64,000 nucleotides of DNA from Sanderia malayensis (taxonomy: Eukaryota > Cnidaria > Scyphozoa > Semaeostomeae > Pelagiidae), in contig RQOL01000374.1 in assembly GCA_013076295.1 (NCBI GenBank), positions 4,330,743 to 4,394,742 of the forward strand, read 5' to 3'. A model generated the notes under the pieces. It had not been told where the DNA came from. It did no database searches and was given only the letters and a program-made list of their open reading frames with translations. This document shows, in pieces, positions 1 through 9,483 of this stretch (position 1 is its first letter; every line of letters begins with the position of its first letter). Position numbers and translations under genes: made by a program.

Positions 1-40
1 TATTGTACATAGATCATCCTTGAATTCAAGTTACATGCCT

Positions 41-772
41 TTATCTGTAACCGCTTTTACTGGAAACAGATTTATTTTCAGGGCAGGAACATGTAGGACA
101 AGCGTCATTGGTGTACTCCCACTGCAACCACATTCCAGCTGGGTTTTTAACACCACCCTTCCACATCCTTGAGCAAATGCAGACAAGTCCAACCAACTGA
201 GGCTTTTGAAACTTGTGGAAATCCCTTAACACTGCCTTGTTCCATGTCATGTGACTGGCTGGTCCAGAATAAATCAACCATTCGTCGCACTGAGCAGAAT
301 TTACCGGAGTGTCACCACCCTGCGTTGTAACCCGGTTGCTTTCCCGGTTGCTTTCCCCTTGAACCTTTGTACGCATTTATTGGACAGTTTCTGTGAAAAT
401 GACCACGCTGACCACACCCAAAGGATTTCATTCCAATTTTTTTTTTATTTTCTTTGAGTTCCCATCAGTTTGGCTTTTATCGACTCCCCTCATCTTTGTG
501 TCTTTGTGAATTCTGTCAGCTGCAATTCTGTCAGAGATGCTGACTTTGCTTGGAAGACTTCCTAGCAAAGTCAAAACCTGATCTTCCTCTGTTATCTCAC
601 ACTCAATTGCAGCTAATTGATCAGTGAGTTCTTTCATGTTCTTCAAATGGATTTGTAACAATTCGCCTTCTTGCATTTCCATTCTCAAATATTTCTTCTT
701 GAGAAATATTATGTCCGACAAGGTGTTGGGTATTTTCAAATCACTAATGATTAGAACAAACCATGCCGTCAA
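41..772 (-). pseudogene. Ty1/copia gag-protease remnant
   Basis: Read on the minus strand. Positions 772-428 encode a copia-type Gag segment with the usual pattern of a short acidic helix, 'MKELTDQLAAI', then 'EEDQVLTLLGSLP'. Around 425-380 another frame gives a decayed zinc knuckle (CGQRGHFHRNC, with the first cysteine of the CCHC box lost). Positions 376-41 then read 'DEWLIYSGPASHMTWN', the copia aspartic-protease region, where the expected DSGA catalytic box has become YSGP. Frame changes and stops separate the three parts, so this is a dead fragment. Integrase and reverse transcriptase do not follow. I recognise the family by motif; the exact subfamily is unknown. Confidence 0.75.
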
Positions 773-1102
773 ACCCCCTGTATATATAAATATCTTGTTC
801 CACCATTAATCACTTCATCATTATCCCAATAGAATTACATTCTGGCTGACTTTAGAATGAGAAGAAAGCATTTTTATTTTTGAAGCCATTGTTCTATTGT
901 TCTATTACCCTAGAATTTTCATATAAACTGCCGTTTTTGGTATGAAATCTATTTAAGAAAATGCCTAATGTTTTTACTTTCGCATTTGCATTATGCTGGC
1001 AAGAATTTTGTCCCCCAGTTTAAAAACAGGCCCGTATTTGGTAAACGAAACAGAGTTGACCAATTTACCAAAGTCTTTATTTGTCTCTAAGTACCCCTGC
1101 AA
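773..1102. other. AT-rich spacer, nothing recognised
   Basis: No coding motif or bounded repeat is visible between the copia Gag remnant and the DIRS-like RT remnant. Confidence 0.4.
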
Positions 1103-1640
1103 CTAAAAAGTACAGTGAAAAAAGTTTGCGTCCAGGTTACCCTTCCCTGGTCTATTTGTGAATAACACCATAGTATAAATTATTGCACAGTTACATGCTT
1201 CTAAAGAATTTGCCTGGATATATATATCATCTAAATATGCAGTAACAATGCACCCATTCTTATGCAACATCGTTAAAGCCAGCTTAATAATCTTTGTAAA
1301 TATTTGTGGGCAAAATGACAGATCATTAGAAAACATGTGTATTGATATAAAATTTCATTGGATTGAAAGCAAAGATATTTTCTTATTGCGCATCCACTGG
1401 AAAGCTATAATCAGCATCTTTTAAGTCTAGAAATGCCATAAAGCAATTTTTTGTCATGAGCTGTGTGATTGTGTATAAGGTATCCATTTTAAAAGGGTGA
1501 TAGACAATGTGGTAATTAAATTCTCTTAAATTTGAGATCATGTGAAAAGTTCCATCAGGTTTGGAGACAATAAATATAGGGGAGATAACTTGACAAGGTT
1601 TTGGGCTGGTGACGTCTAAGTCACATTTCTTAATAAAGTT
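1103..1640 (-). pseudogene. DIRS-like reverse transcriptase fragment
   Basis: On the minus strand, one frame at about 1590-1380 reads 'SPIFIVSKPDGTFHMISNL' and then 'FLDLKDADYSFPV', the palm region with the first catalytic aspartate. The adjacent frame at 1336-1103 carries 'TAYLDDIYIQAN', the YxDD box. The spacing and the wording LDLKDAxYS and YLDDIYxQ resemble DIRS-type tyrosine-recombinase retroelements rather than LTR or LINE elements. Stops and a frameshift near 1370 make it a pseudogene. No tyrosine recombinase or split repeats were seen. It lies between unrelated copia pieces. Confidence 0.6.
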
Positions 1641-2092
1641 ATAATTTCAGCCTTTATAATTTGGCTTTCTTTTTGGAAAAACGCTTTGCTTGTTGTCTTC
1701 CAATGGACCAGGGTGGCTTGATCCACTTGCAGTGGATCCAGATGAGATAAATTTTGTAACTCTCCCCGCAGTAGAATTATCACACTGGAACTGAAAAAGT
1801 CTTTTAATCTTAGAAATTAAAACAGAAAATTCACTTACAGGATAAATACTATCCATTTCCCTTACAATTCCTTCTGTTGCAGATTCTTTCCACACGACCC
1901 ACGTGCGCTGTCGCTCGATTTTCGTTTTTCGCCCTCAGTTGCAGCAGGTACTTTTGGAGATGACACATGTTTTTGTTTTGCACACAAAGGGCGCCTTTCC
2001 AACTGTTTCACATGCTTAATTATCTTTATAAAGAGTGCTAATTGTTTCAAAGACCCCTTTGGAGTTGCGGGAAACAATTGGGAACACAGGTG
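1641..2092. other. Spacer, nothing firmly recognised
   Basis: The minus strand holds an 82-codon open stretch (1895-1647) directly upstream of the DIRS-like RT. It could be more of that element, but shows no diagnostic motif. Confidence 0.3.
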
Positions 2093-2490
2093 ATAGCTTT
2101 GTTTTGTATAGTATGTTTGCATAGTGGGTATGGTAGGTATAGTATGTTTTATAGTAGTTATAGTATGTTGGTACAGTATGTAGGAATAGTATGTAAGCAT
2201 AGTATGTTTGTATAGTAGGTATAGAATGTTGTTATAGTATGTTGGTATGTAGGTATAGTATGTTTGTATGGTAGGTATAGTATGTTGGTATAGTATGTAG
2301 GTATAGTATGGCTGTATAGTAGGCATAGTAAGTATAGTGTGTATGTGTATGTATGTATGAATGTATGTATGTATGTATGGGCATGAGCGGGAGCGAATGC
2401 AGCGTGCGAAGCACGCCAACCACATAAGCTTTTTAACTTGACGGGTTCCGGGCAGGGAGCGTAGCGACTGCGTCCGGCTAGTAATCTATA
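2093..2490 (-). repeat. Inverted R-family module with TAGTATG minisatellite
   Basis: Positions 2093-2340 are an irregular tandem array of TAGTATGTNGGTATAG-like units, followed by a GTAT microsatellite. The array then runs into a sequence of the type GGGCATGAGCGGGAGCGAATG. This is the reverse complement of the module start seen at 49033, 50684 and 52214 (CGCTCATGCCC end), and the minisatellite matches the array at 57000-57450. Long apparent ORFs across it are low-complexity artefacts. Confidence 0.8.
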
Positions 2491-2639
2491 ATCTATGATA
2501 TCACATGACGGCGGAGAGTTCTTTTTTGGTTCGGATCGGGGCATTGTGGGCTGTCAATGGGCTGTCAGACGAACAAAGACTTGATAGGGAAATCCTTGGA
2601 AACACAAAGGCTTGTTGCGTAAAGGGGTCCAGAGAACCA

Positions 2640-2960
2640 ACTTAACTCAAAATGTGCCTATTGTACGTGGAATCGAAAAGGGCACGAGTGTCAGCGAATG
2701 AAGCACACAAGGTGCGCCAACCACAGGTGAGCGCAGCAAGCTAACCCATTGTACGTGGGAGTGAAAGGGGCATGAGCATGAGGGAATGCAGCGTAAGAAA
2801 TGCGGCAACCACAGGCGAGCACAGTGAGCTAGCACATTGTATGTGGAATCGAAAGGGGCATCAGCATGAGGGAATGCAGCACAGAGTGCTCCAACCACAT
2901 TAGGTTTTTTTCATTTGCCTGGCTCCGTGGAGGGAGCGAAGCGACTGACCCCGGCTACTC
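2640..2960 (-). repeat. Three-copy ~90-bp tandem repeat of the R family
   Basis: Three diverged units each contain 'CCATTGTACGTGG', 'AAGGGGCATGAGCATGAG' and 'GCGCCAACCACA'-like segments. Reverse-complemented, they match the 114-bp units at 53.7-54.7 kb (ACAATGGGTTAGCTCGCTGC). Both left-hand modules end in '..GGAGCGAAGCGACTG..CCGGCTA', so they are two inverted relatives of the large cluster on the right. Confidence 0.8.
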
Positions 2961-3060
2961 AGATTTATAAATTGATTACTCCTGGCAGATATATTTCGCA
3001 ATTCACTGTAAATTTCCTCTCACCTTCAGAGGTTTTCAACTTAACGAAGCCTGATCACCA
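2951..3060. repeat. ~110-bp direct repeat, copy 1
   Basis: Starts CCGGCTACTCAGATTTATAA and matches 3419-3530 with few differences. It abuts the end of the R-family module, so it is likely the module's flank or terminal segment. Confidence 0.8.
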
Positions 3061-3418
3061 ATTTAGTAATTCTAAAACATGTTAATTATTTAATTCTTTT
3101 TCAGATATTTTGTTCTCAGCCTGACTGTGCTCTTGAATAACGTTTTATAATAATTACATTTTATAATAATTTAACGTTTTATAATAATTTCCAAACTGTC
3201 AGCTCACACTCAATCTGTCCCTGGAATTTATTCTCCAAATTAAGTTAAAGGTTAGTCCATTGGAATTTGAATCTGGATTTCTTTACCGGTAAGAAATATG
3301 TCATGATTGAAGTTCTCTATACTTCAACAAAATATATTCTTTTTGGGATTCGAATTCTCAATCAGGTTGATGAATCCCTTGCCCATGTAAGAAATATTTT
3401 GTTAATCACTTTCAACTT
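3061..3418. other. AT-rich spacer between the two 110-bp repeats
   Basis: Contains three short TTTTATAATAAT repeats near 3140-3190. No coding or structured element recognised. Confidence 0.4.
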
Positions 3419-3530
3419 CCGGCTAGTCAGATTTATAAATTCATTACTCATGGCAGATCTATTTCGCAATTCACTGTCAATTTCCTCTCACCTTCAGAGG
3501 TTTTTAACTTTACGAAGCCTGATCACTATT
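3419..3530. repeat. ~110-bp direct repeat, copy 2
   Basis: Second copy of the repeat at 2951-3060 (CCGGCTAGTCAGATTTATAA onwards). The module that precedes copy 1 is absent here, which suggests a truncated insertion or local duplication. From 3531 to 3879 nothing is recognised. Confidence 0.75.
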
Positions 3531-3879
3531 CAAGTATGACACTCTTGAGTATGAAACGTCGTATAGAGTCGCAAAACGGTAAATTAGAAATATGTGTTAT
3601 GAAGTTATTAAGATTCGCAGCAGAAAATAATCATCAACATATAACCGAAAAGAACGAAAAAGTATCAAGCAATAATCACAGACTAATGAATACAGAGATT
3701 AAAGTCTGAGAGAATATATATCATCGTGTGACTGACAGCACCATTGTTTCTAATTTTCGCACGATGACCAATCATATTTTAACATTCCCACTCGAAAATT
3801 AATTGAGAAGATATGAAATCACTAGCTAATGTAAGTATAAACGAAGTGTAAACGAAGATCAATAATATGAAATATAAAG

Positions 3880-4341
3880 TCAATGTCTTTCAATCGAGTT
3901 TGTTAGTCCCATCAAATCTTTGAATTTATTAAACTTGACTTTTGCTAACAGTTTGGTAAGAGTATCTGCAATCCTCTCTTCTGTTGAACAATATTTCAAC
4001 ATGATTTCTGAACTTTTGATCTTTTCTCTGATGAAGTGGTACTTTATGTCGATGTGTTTTGTACGAGAGTGATATTTTGGATTCTTGCTCAGGGCAATCA
4101 CTTCTTGGTTGTCTTCATTCACTTCGGTTGGTTGTCTCTGAGGAAAACCCAGATCGGCAAGCAGTGAACGTAGCCATAATGCTGCTTGTAAAGCTAAACT
4201 TGCAAGAATATACTTAGTTTCGGTTGAACACGGAGCAATTATCAATTGTTTCTTGCTTACCCAGCTCGTTATTCCTCCACATGGAAAAAAACGTATCCCG
4301 ACTGAGACTTTCTTCTATTTAGGTTGCTTTCCCAATTGGCA
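3880..4341 (-). pseudogene. Ty1/copia RNase H remnant
   Basis: The minus strand encodes the end of a copia polyprotein: 'DANWESNLNRRKSQSGY' (4340-4285), a frameshift, 'GGITSWVSKKQ', then one open frame 4245-3880 with 'STETKYILASLALQ', 'NEDNQEVIALSKNP', 'HSRTKHIDIKYHFIREK' and 'IADTLTKLLAKVKF'. These are the RNase H signature strings of copia elements (xADxxxxL end, HxRxKHID). It lies upstream on the minus strand of the Gag remnant at 41-772, the wrong order for a single element, so it belongs to another insertion. Its left end is interrupted by the MITE at 4346. Confidence 0.85.
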
Positions 4342-4345
4342 TCTG

Positions 4346-4623
4346 CAATAGGGGACAAAAGTCCCTGGGACACCAGAAAATTGCATCCCATAATGCTGTG
4401 CTTCTGCACACTTTGTTCTCTGTGAGCAGAATGCCGCCCCCCACTCCCCCCAAAACAATGTTGTCTTATGCACCAGTCCTTTCTCGTCGTCGGGCAAAAG
4501 AATTTCGGCGATATTGAAAAACACCACCTCTACAGACGACATTGTTTTGGGGGGGAGGGAGATGAAGTATGCGTGTAAAACTTGCTAAAATCCTGGGTGT
4601 CCCGGGACTTTTGTCCCCTATTG
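4346..4623. mobile_element. 278-bp MITE with 28-bp TIRs and TCTG TSD
   Basis: The left end CAATAGGGGACAAAAGTCCC and the right end ..GGGACTTTTGTCCCCTATTG are inverted copies (about 28 bp, few mismatches). Both sides are flanked by TCTG (4342-4345 and 4624-4627), a 4-bp target-site duplication. A second, inner inverted repeat (CCCCCCAAAACAATGTTGTC versus GACGACATTGTTTTGGGGGG) makes a nested hairpin. There is no coding capacity. A superfamily cannot be assigned from the TSD alone. Confidence 0.85.
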
Positions 4624-4627
4624 TCTG

Positions 4628-5280
4628 GTATCAAATTCTTCAAACACATCACTTTTAAAGCTGGTTGTCGTGTTTGCTGAGGTTTTCAAGGACACTGATT
4701 TCGATGAGCAAGTCAAAAATTTTCTATATATTACGCATGACGTCAAACTAAGTGATTGTCCCATTTTTGGCCCAAATGGAGCTCTAAAGTGGTCGTGTTG
4801 TCCGATACAAATTGTTTTTTTTTTTGGTAACGATTTTGGCAAAGAGAACAAGGTATTCTGAACATATTTTGAAAAAAAGGAGTCTAAAAATGTTTTAAAA
4901 GTGTCTTCAAAACGATTTTTGTTAATTTGGAACAAAAAATGACAAGGATGCTACACGTGCACCGGAGAAAAATGTAGAGAATAGTCACGTGGAATAAGAG
5001 TAAATTTTGGAAGCAAAATATTATTTATTACCTGCATGATACAGTAATACTTGAATTATGTAATCTGATTAATTGTGGCATATCTGTCAACAGTGATTGT
5101 CCTTGAAACATGCCACTCCTTTAAAGGTGTCTCTCAGCAAGGGGTGAAATCCTGGCAATGTCAATACCTACCATAAGATAACAATAGTAAAACAGCAGGA
5201 AATTTCAAATTCAAATTTATTGCGCATAACTTGATCGTTACAATCAATTACTGTTATCATTTTCACAACTGCATACTCAC
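4628..5280. other. Non-coding or unassigned stretch
   Basis: A 63-codon plus-strand ORF (4670-4861) overlaps a minus-strand ORF. Neither resembles a family I know. No repeat boundary seen. Confidence 0.35.
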
Positions 5281-5326
5281 TAGTCTTTAGTCTTTAGTCT
5301 CTAGTTATTAGTCTCACTAGTCTACA
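5279..5326 (+). repeat. TAGTCT iteron-like direct repeats upstream of rep
   Basis: Five TAGTCT hexamers and one TAGTTA variant occur within 48 bp, about 25-70 bp before the rep start codon. Short direct repeats near rep are typical of rolling-circle replicons, where they bind Rep. Here this is only suggestive; no nonanucleotide stem-loop was found beside them. Confidence 0.4.
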
Positions 5327-5348
5327 TTCCTCATACATTAGTATCATA

Positions 5349-6582
5349 ATGGCATCATCATTAAATGTTGACAATGTTGGAAGGGCTTACCTAATAACTT
5401 ATAGCCAGGCAGTTAGTGAAAAATATGACAGGAGGTCATTTTCTGAAACGGTTGTGGCCGCATTCCATGGAGTCACTACAGCCATGATATTACAGTGGGC
5501 TTGCCGCATGGAAAGTCATCAGGATGGTGGTGTCCATTTCCACATGTGTGTCCTGCTGGACAAACTTCAGCGCTGGTCGAAAGTAAAGAAGCACCTACAA
5601 GAGACAAAGGACATTGTCGTACACTTCTCAGGACATCCTGGCTATCACACAGCATATGAATATGTCACAAAGCTAAATAGCCAAGTTCTGAGAAATGAAG
5701 GTCATCCTACCTTGAAAGGTGCTCCAAAGACCCTACAAGCAATGAAGAACCGAAGCAGGACATCTGCTTGTTGTTTGGATACCACACAGAAGAGCAGCAG
5801 GTTGGGTAATTTGGAAGTCTCTGATATGATTATCTCCAACGGCATTGACTCCAAGTTACACTTCTTGGCACTGGCCAAGAAGAAGAAAACAGATGGTGAC
5901 AGCAGGCTGTATGAGTTTGTCTTGAACAAAGGCGAGAAACGAATCAGTGAACTTGTGCAGTCTGTCTGGGCAATGGAAACAGCACAGCAAACGTTAGAGA
6001 GACGTTGAATGTCAAGAATTGACCTCTTGAAGATGGCCTACAAGACAAGTGTGTCTGTCAAGGTGAGTGGTTGGTTTATGCTAATGAAATTCTAAAAAAA
6101 AACAGCATCCAGTGAAGCACATTTGCTGATGCTGTTGTTAAATTACTTTCCATGGGTCGAGGAAAGGGTCATAATTTATATATTACTGGCCCAGCGAACT
6201 GTGGCAAAACGTTTATTCTTGACCCCCTAAGAGTGATTTACAACACTTTTGTCTCACCTGCGACATGTTCGTATGCGTGGCTAAGGGTTGAAGAGAAAGA
6301 GGTCATTTTCTTGAATGACTTTCGTTATATGCCAGCCATTTGGCCTTGGAGTGACATGCTTTTATTCTAGAAGGCCACGTTGTTCATTTTGCAGCACCTA
6401 AAACCAGTTATGCCAAGGATATTGAGTTCTCCAACGACACTCCAGTATTTGCAACATGAAAGTCTCGCATCATTTTCATCAAAGGCTCCATTATTGATGA
6501 CAAGGAGACTGAAATGATGGATGTCCGTTGGAGATACTTCGCCTTTCACCATCAGTTCAAGGCCAACAAGTGGACATATTAA
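5349..6582 (+). pseudogene. Rep-like HUH endonuclease/SF3 helicase, degraded
   Basis: The first frame (5349-6008, 219 aa) has the three rolling-circle Rep motifs in order: motif I YLITYSQ (residues 14-20), motif II HFH (63-65), and motif III YEYVTK with candidate nucleophile Tyr105 and Lys108. Farther on (6152-6370) comes a superfamily-3 helicase core: Walker A GPANCGKT and a Walker B-like EVIFLNDFRY. A later frame has the helicase C-terminal region ending at the TAA at 6580-6582. Breaks: stop at 6006-6008, frame changes between 6010 and 6150, a frameshift near 6364 and an in-frame TGA at 6457. The architecture is that of CRESS-DNA-virus Rep or a related HUH transposon. Which one it was is undecided. 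No capsid gene or terminal repeats seen. Confidence 0.8.
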
Positions 6583-7150
6583 TATTCACACGCTGAATTC
6601 AAATGTGGCAACAAAATTTTAATTAGGTAAATATTTTCCATGGTAACTAATGTTAATTAATCAAAACGTGGGTGCTAGGTCGGAATGCCCAATTTTTTTG
6701 AAAAGCATGAAAATCAAGCAACTGTGGTATCAAGTTGCCAAGAATAGCCTCCTGAGGGAGACTATCTAGTTTATTTCTTTATATCTTGCAAATGATTCAT
6801 TTTATTCCAGTAAACCATCAAAACTCAAGTTTTCGTCATTGATCACTTTGTCAAATTTTACCATTTGATCCACATGAAAGACCCAAGAAAAAACAAAAAG
6901 GCTAGTCTCACTCTCTAATAAAAATGCTATCAAATGATGTACAGTTTGACTATATTACTTTAACAATAGCGAAATGAAGGATTTTGTTCAAAGGACTCTT
7001 TTCTAAAATTTTCGATTTTCAACAATTGGCTTTAAAGATTTGAAGACATAAAGATGAAAATGAAGCTAAGCACACATAGTAAATAACATAAAAATATGTA
7101 TTGTATCATAATAAAGTCAAATCTTCAGAATGCCCCTGCAGAATATGTTG
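6583..7150. other. Nothing recognised
   Basis: AT-rich sequence between the rep remnant and the Mutator-like pseudogene; no motif or repeat found. Confidence 0.4.
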
Positions 7151-8643
7151 GGCCTTCCGTGTCTTGCAGTTGTTGATTGTGGATGACTGTTTTAAACTTC
7201 AGCTTTCTTCTCAACTTCAGCTTGCTTTGTCTCATCTAAAGTGGCCTTGTTGGCTTTCTTTAGCCTCTTCACAGTCATTTTTTGCAGGCTCAGCAGAATT
7301 TTCACCAAATGGAATGCCCAAAAGTTCACAAAGAGCATTGTGAAAGCTGACACCCATTGTGAATTGGCAAATTGCAAGGGTGACAGCTGTGTGTAAGGTT
7401 CTTTTTCCAACATATGTTGACTTAGGACACAATCTCCAAATGGTGTTATGGAGTGACTCGTTTGGATTTTGTGTCCTATTCCTTGCACACCTCTTGAGCA
7501 ATCCATCTTCAGTCAGTCATTTGAAGATTGGGACAAGCTTTTGTCCCACATCAGCTGGCAATGTCTCATGGTCTGAATAAGACCCAGGAGATTCTTTTTT
7601 GGCTAATGAACTTTGCCAAAAGCACCATGACCTCTCACCAGTAGGGCCAATGGTGATGTTTGGGGTGCTCATTGGATGAGGACATATGAAAAAGGATGGC
7701 AAATATTCTTTTCTTCAATTACTCGACATCGCCAGAGTGATCCTTTATTGCATTTCCATAATAATTACGGATCTTTTTTATTTTCATTGCTGTTAACTTT
7801 CCCTTTCCTGAGATTGAGTGCTTTTGACCTTTGCACTCATCTACCAATGTCCTCAGAACCTTTCCCATTCTCTTTGAAATGTGGTTACCTTTGCCGGAAA
7901 ACAAATGTATCATAAGCCTTGCTATCACAAGCTGAAAGAACAGTGGTGTAGTGCAGCTTGTGCTCCTCTATAGATCTTTGCCAGAATCTTTTAGCAGCCT
8001 CAACTTCCATAGCATTGACAGTGCCATTAAAATTCTTGGTGCACTTTTCAGCATGTGTAGCTCTCCACTCATCAGTTGTGCTTTTACCTGCCAATTTGCA
8101 CTTTAAAAAACAAATTAAAGATTACTTCGTAATCTATTGGTAATCCTGTTAGAAGATCTATAACACAACCAATGCCATTGTGAGAAGAATGGCTTCGTTT
8201 TTGCCATGTACCATCATATGACACAGCAGTGTCCAAAACACCTTCGTTATCAGCTGTTGTACCTGTTGCTTCATACACAGCGGACATAGTTCTTCTCGAG
8301 TCTTTTGATATTTTATCAAATGTTTTAATACTGGCTTCTTGCAGCTTATCTTGAATGCCAGAATAGGCAGTTAGATTTTGTATGCCAGGCAGGTGAGGAA
8401 ATTCATTATTTGGCACCACTACCCTCGGCTTCATCAACAGGATTTTCTTTTGGCTGACAAAGGTTTTCCAATGATATACCAAAAGCTTTTAACTTTTGGG
8501 CCAATGCTGATTTTCTGACATTTCAAGAAGGGCCTATAGCAGCAACATTTTCATCTGCTTTCTCCATCTTCTTTCTTGCCAATTTTGGAATTTTTCTTTT
8601 TCCAGTAAATTGATGTTTTGATTTAAATGAAGCCTTGCCCATT
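7150..8643 (-). pseudogene. Mutator-like transposase (PF20700-type), frameshifted
   Basis: The minus strand from an ATG at 8643 reads a basic start (MGKASFKSKHQFTGKRKIPK), then in successive frames 'SYDGTWQKRSHSSHNGIG' (about 8250), 'STTDEWRATHAEKC', 'NAMEVEAAKRFWQRSIEEH', 'ACDSKAYDTF' (about 7920), 'HISKRMGKVLRTL' and 'QNPNESLHNTIWRLCPKS'. This string order is what I know from the Mutator-like transposase domain common in cnidarian and other invertebrate genomes; VSxDGTWxxRG and GDxDSKxY carry acidic catalytic residues. At least five frame changes show it is dead. No TIRs or 9-bp duplication were found around it. It is a possible source family for the 9-bp-TSD element at 22664. Confidence 0.75.
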
Positions 8644-9363
8644 CTTGATAAAGGAAGACTATAAAATGTGTGTAATAATATGGAAAAACGTTGATTTATT
8701 TAGAGTATGAGACAAAAATAACAATGTGAGCCAAAAGACAAGGAAAGCTTGTGATCAGCTGATTTTGACAATTTGCGACAGCCAATCAAATTTGAGAATT
8801 CTGTAGGCCAACCAATCACAGCTTGCGATTTTTGACCTGCACTTTAGTTAACGATTATTTATCCAATGGAAATGCTAAAATTATGCTGAAATTATTAAAA
8901 CAATACAATATACAGGAGTCAGCTACATATATGAGTGGCATAAGCTATGTGCTAAGCTATGTGGTGTACGCAAATTTTTTTGGCAGCCACTGAAAGGAGA
9001 ATGTGCTTGCTAGTTTGTAACTGCAGAATTATTATAACCACAAGCAACCTCTTCTACCCCATATTTTGATAAAATTTGCTTCGTAAAATAAATTTTGGTA
9101 AACAAATACACTTTTTATATTAAAAGTCCAGTTTTTCAATTTTGGCTCAAAAACACGAAAGTTAGGGTAGTGACCTACCTTAAAATGAGGCTGAAATTTG
9201 CTTTAAAATTATGTATTTTGAAGCTGAGATTTTCTTATTCTTCCTGAAAACATTATGCAAGCAATACACATTTTCTGAACATTTCTTGAATACAACATTT
9301 GTAGAGCCCATAATTCCTACAATTGCCCTGATCTATGTCTTCATCTAACTGATTCATGACTGA
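8644..9363. other. Nothing recognised
   Basis: Non-coding flank up to the left TSD of element E1. No HECT or integrase homology is visible here, which matters for the interpretation of the fragments at 13.7-14.6 kb. Confidence 0.45.
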
Positions 9364-9483
9364 ATAACCTACGGAAGCCCATATGTGCCATAAAAAGTTT
9401 ATGAGGATGCATAAAAAGTTTATTAGGATGCATACAAAGTTTATGGTATGGAAAGGAGGTCCTTAACTAAGGACCACTTGTGA

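Noticed and set aside
41..4341. One full-length copia element
   Set aside because: RNase H lies upstream of Gag on the minus strand, with a DIRS RT and other repeats between, so these are separate fragments.
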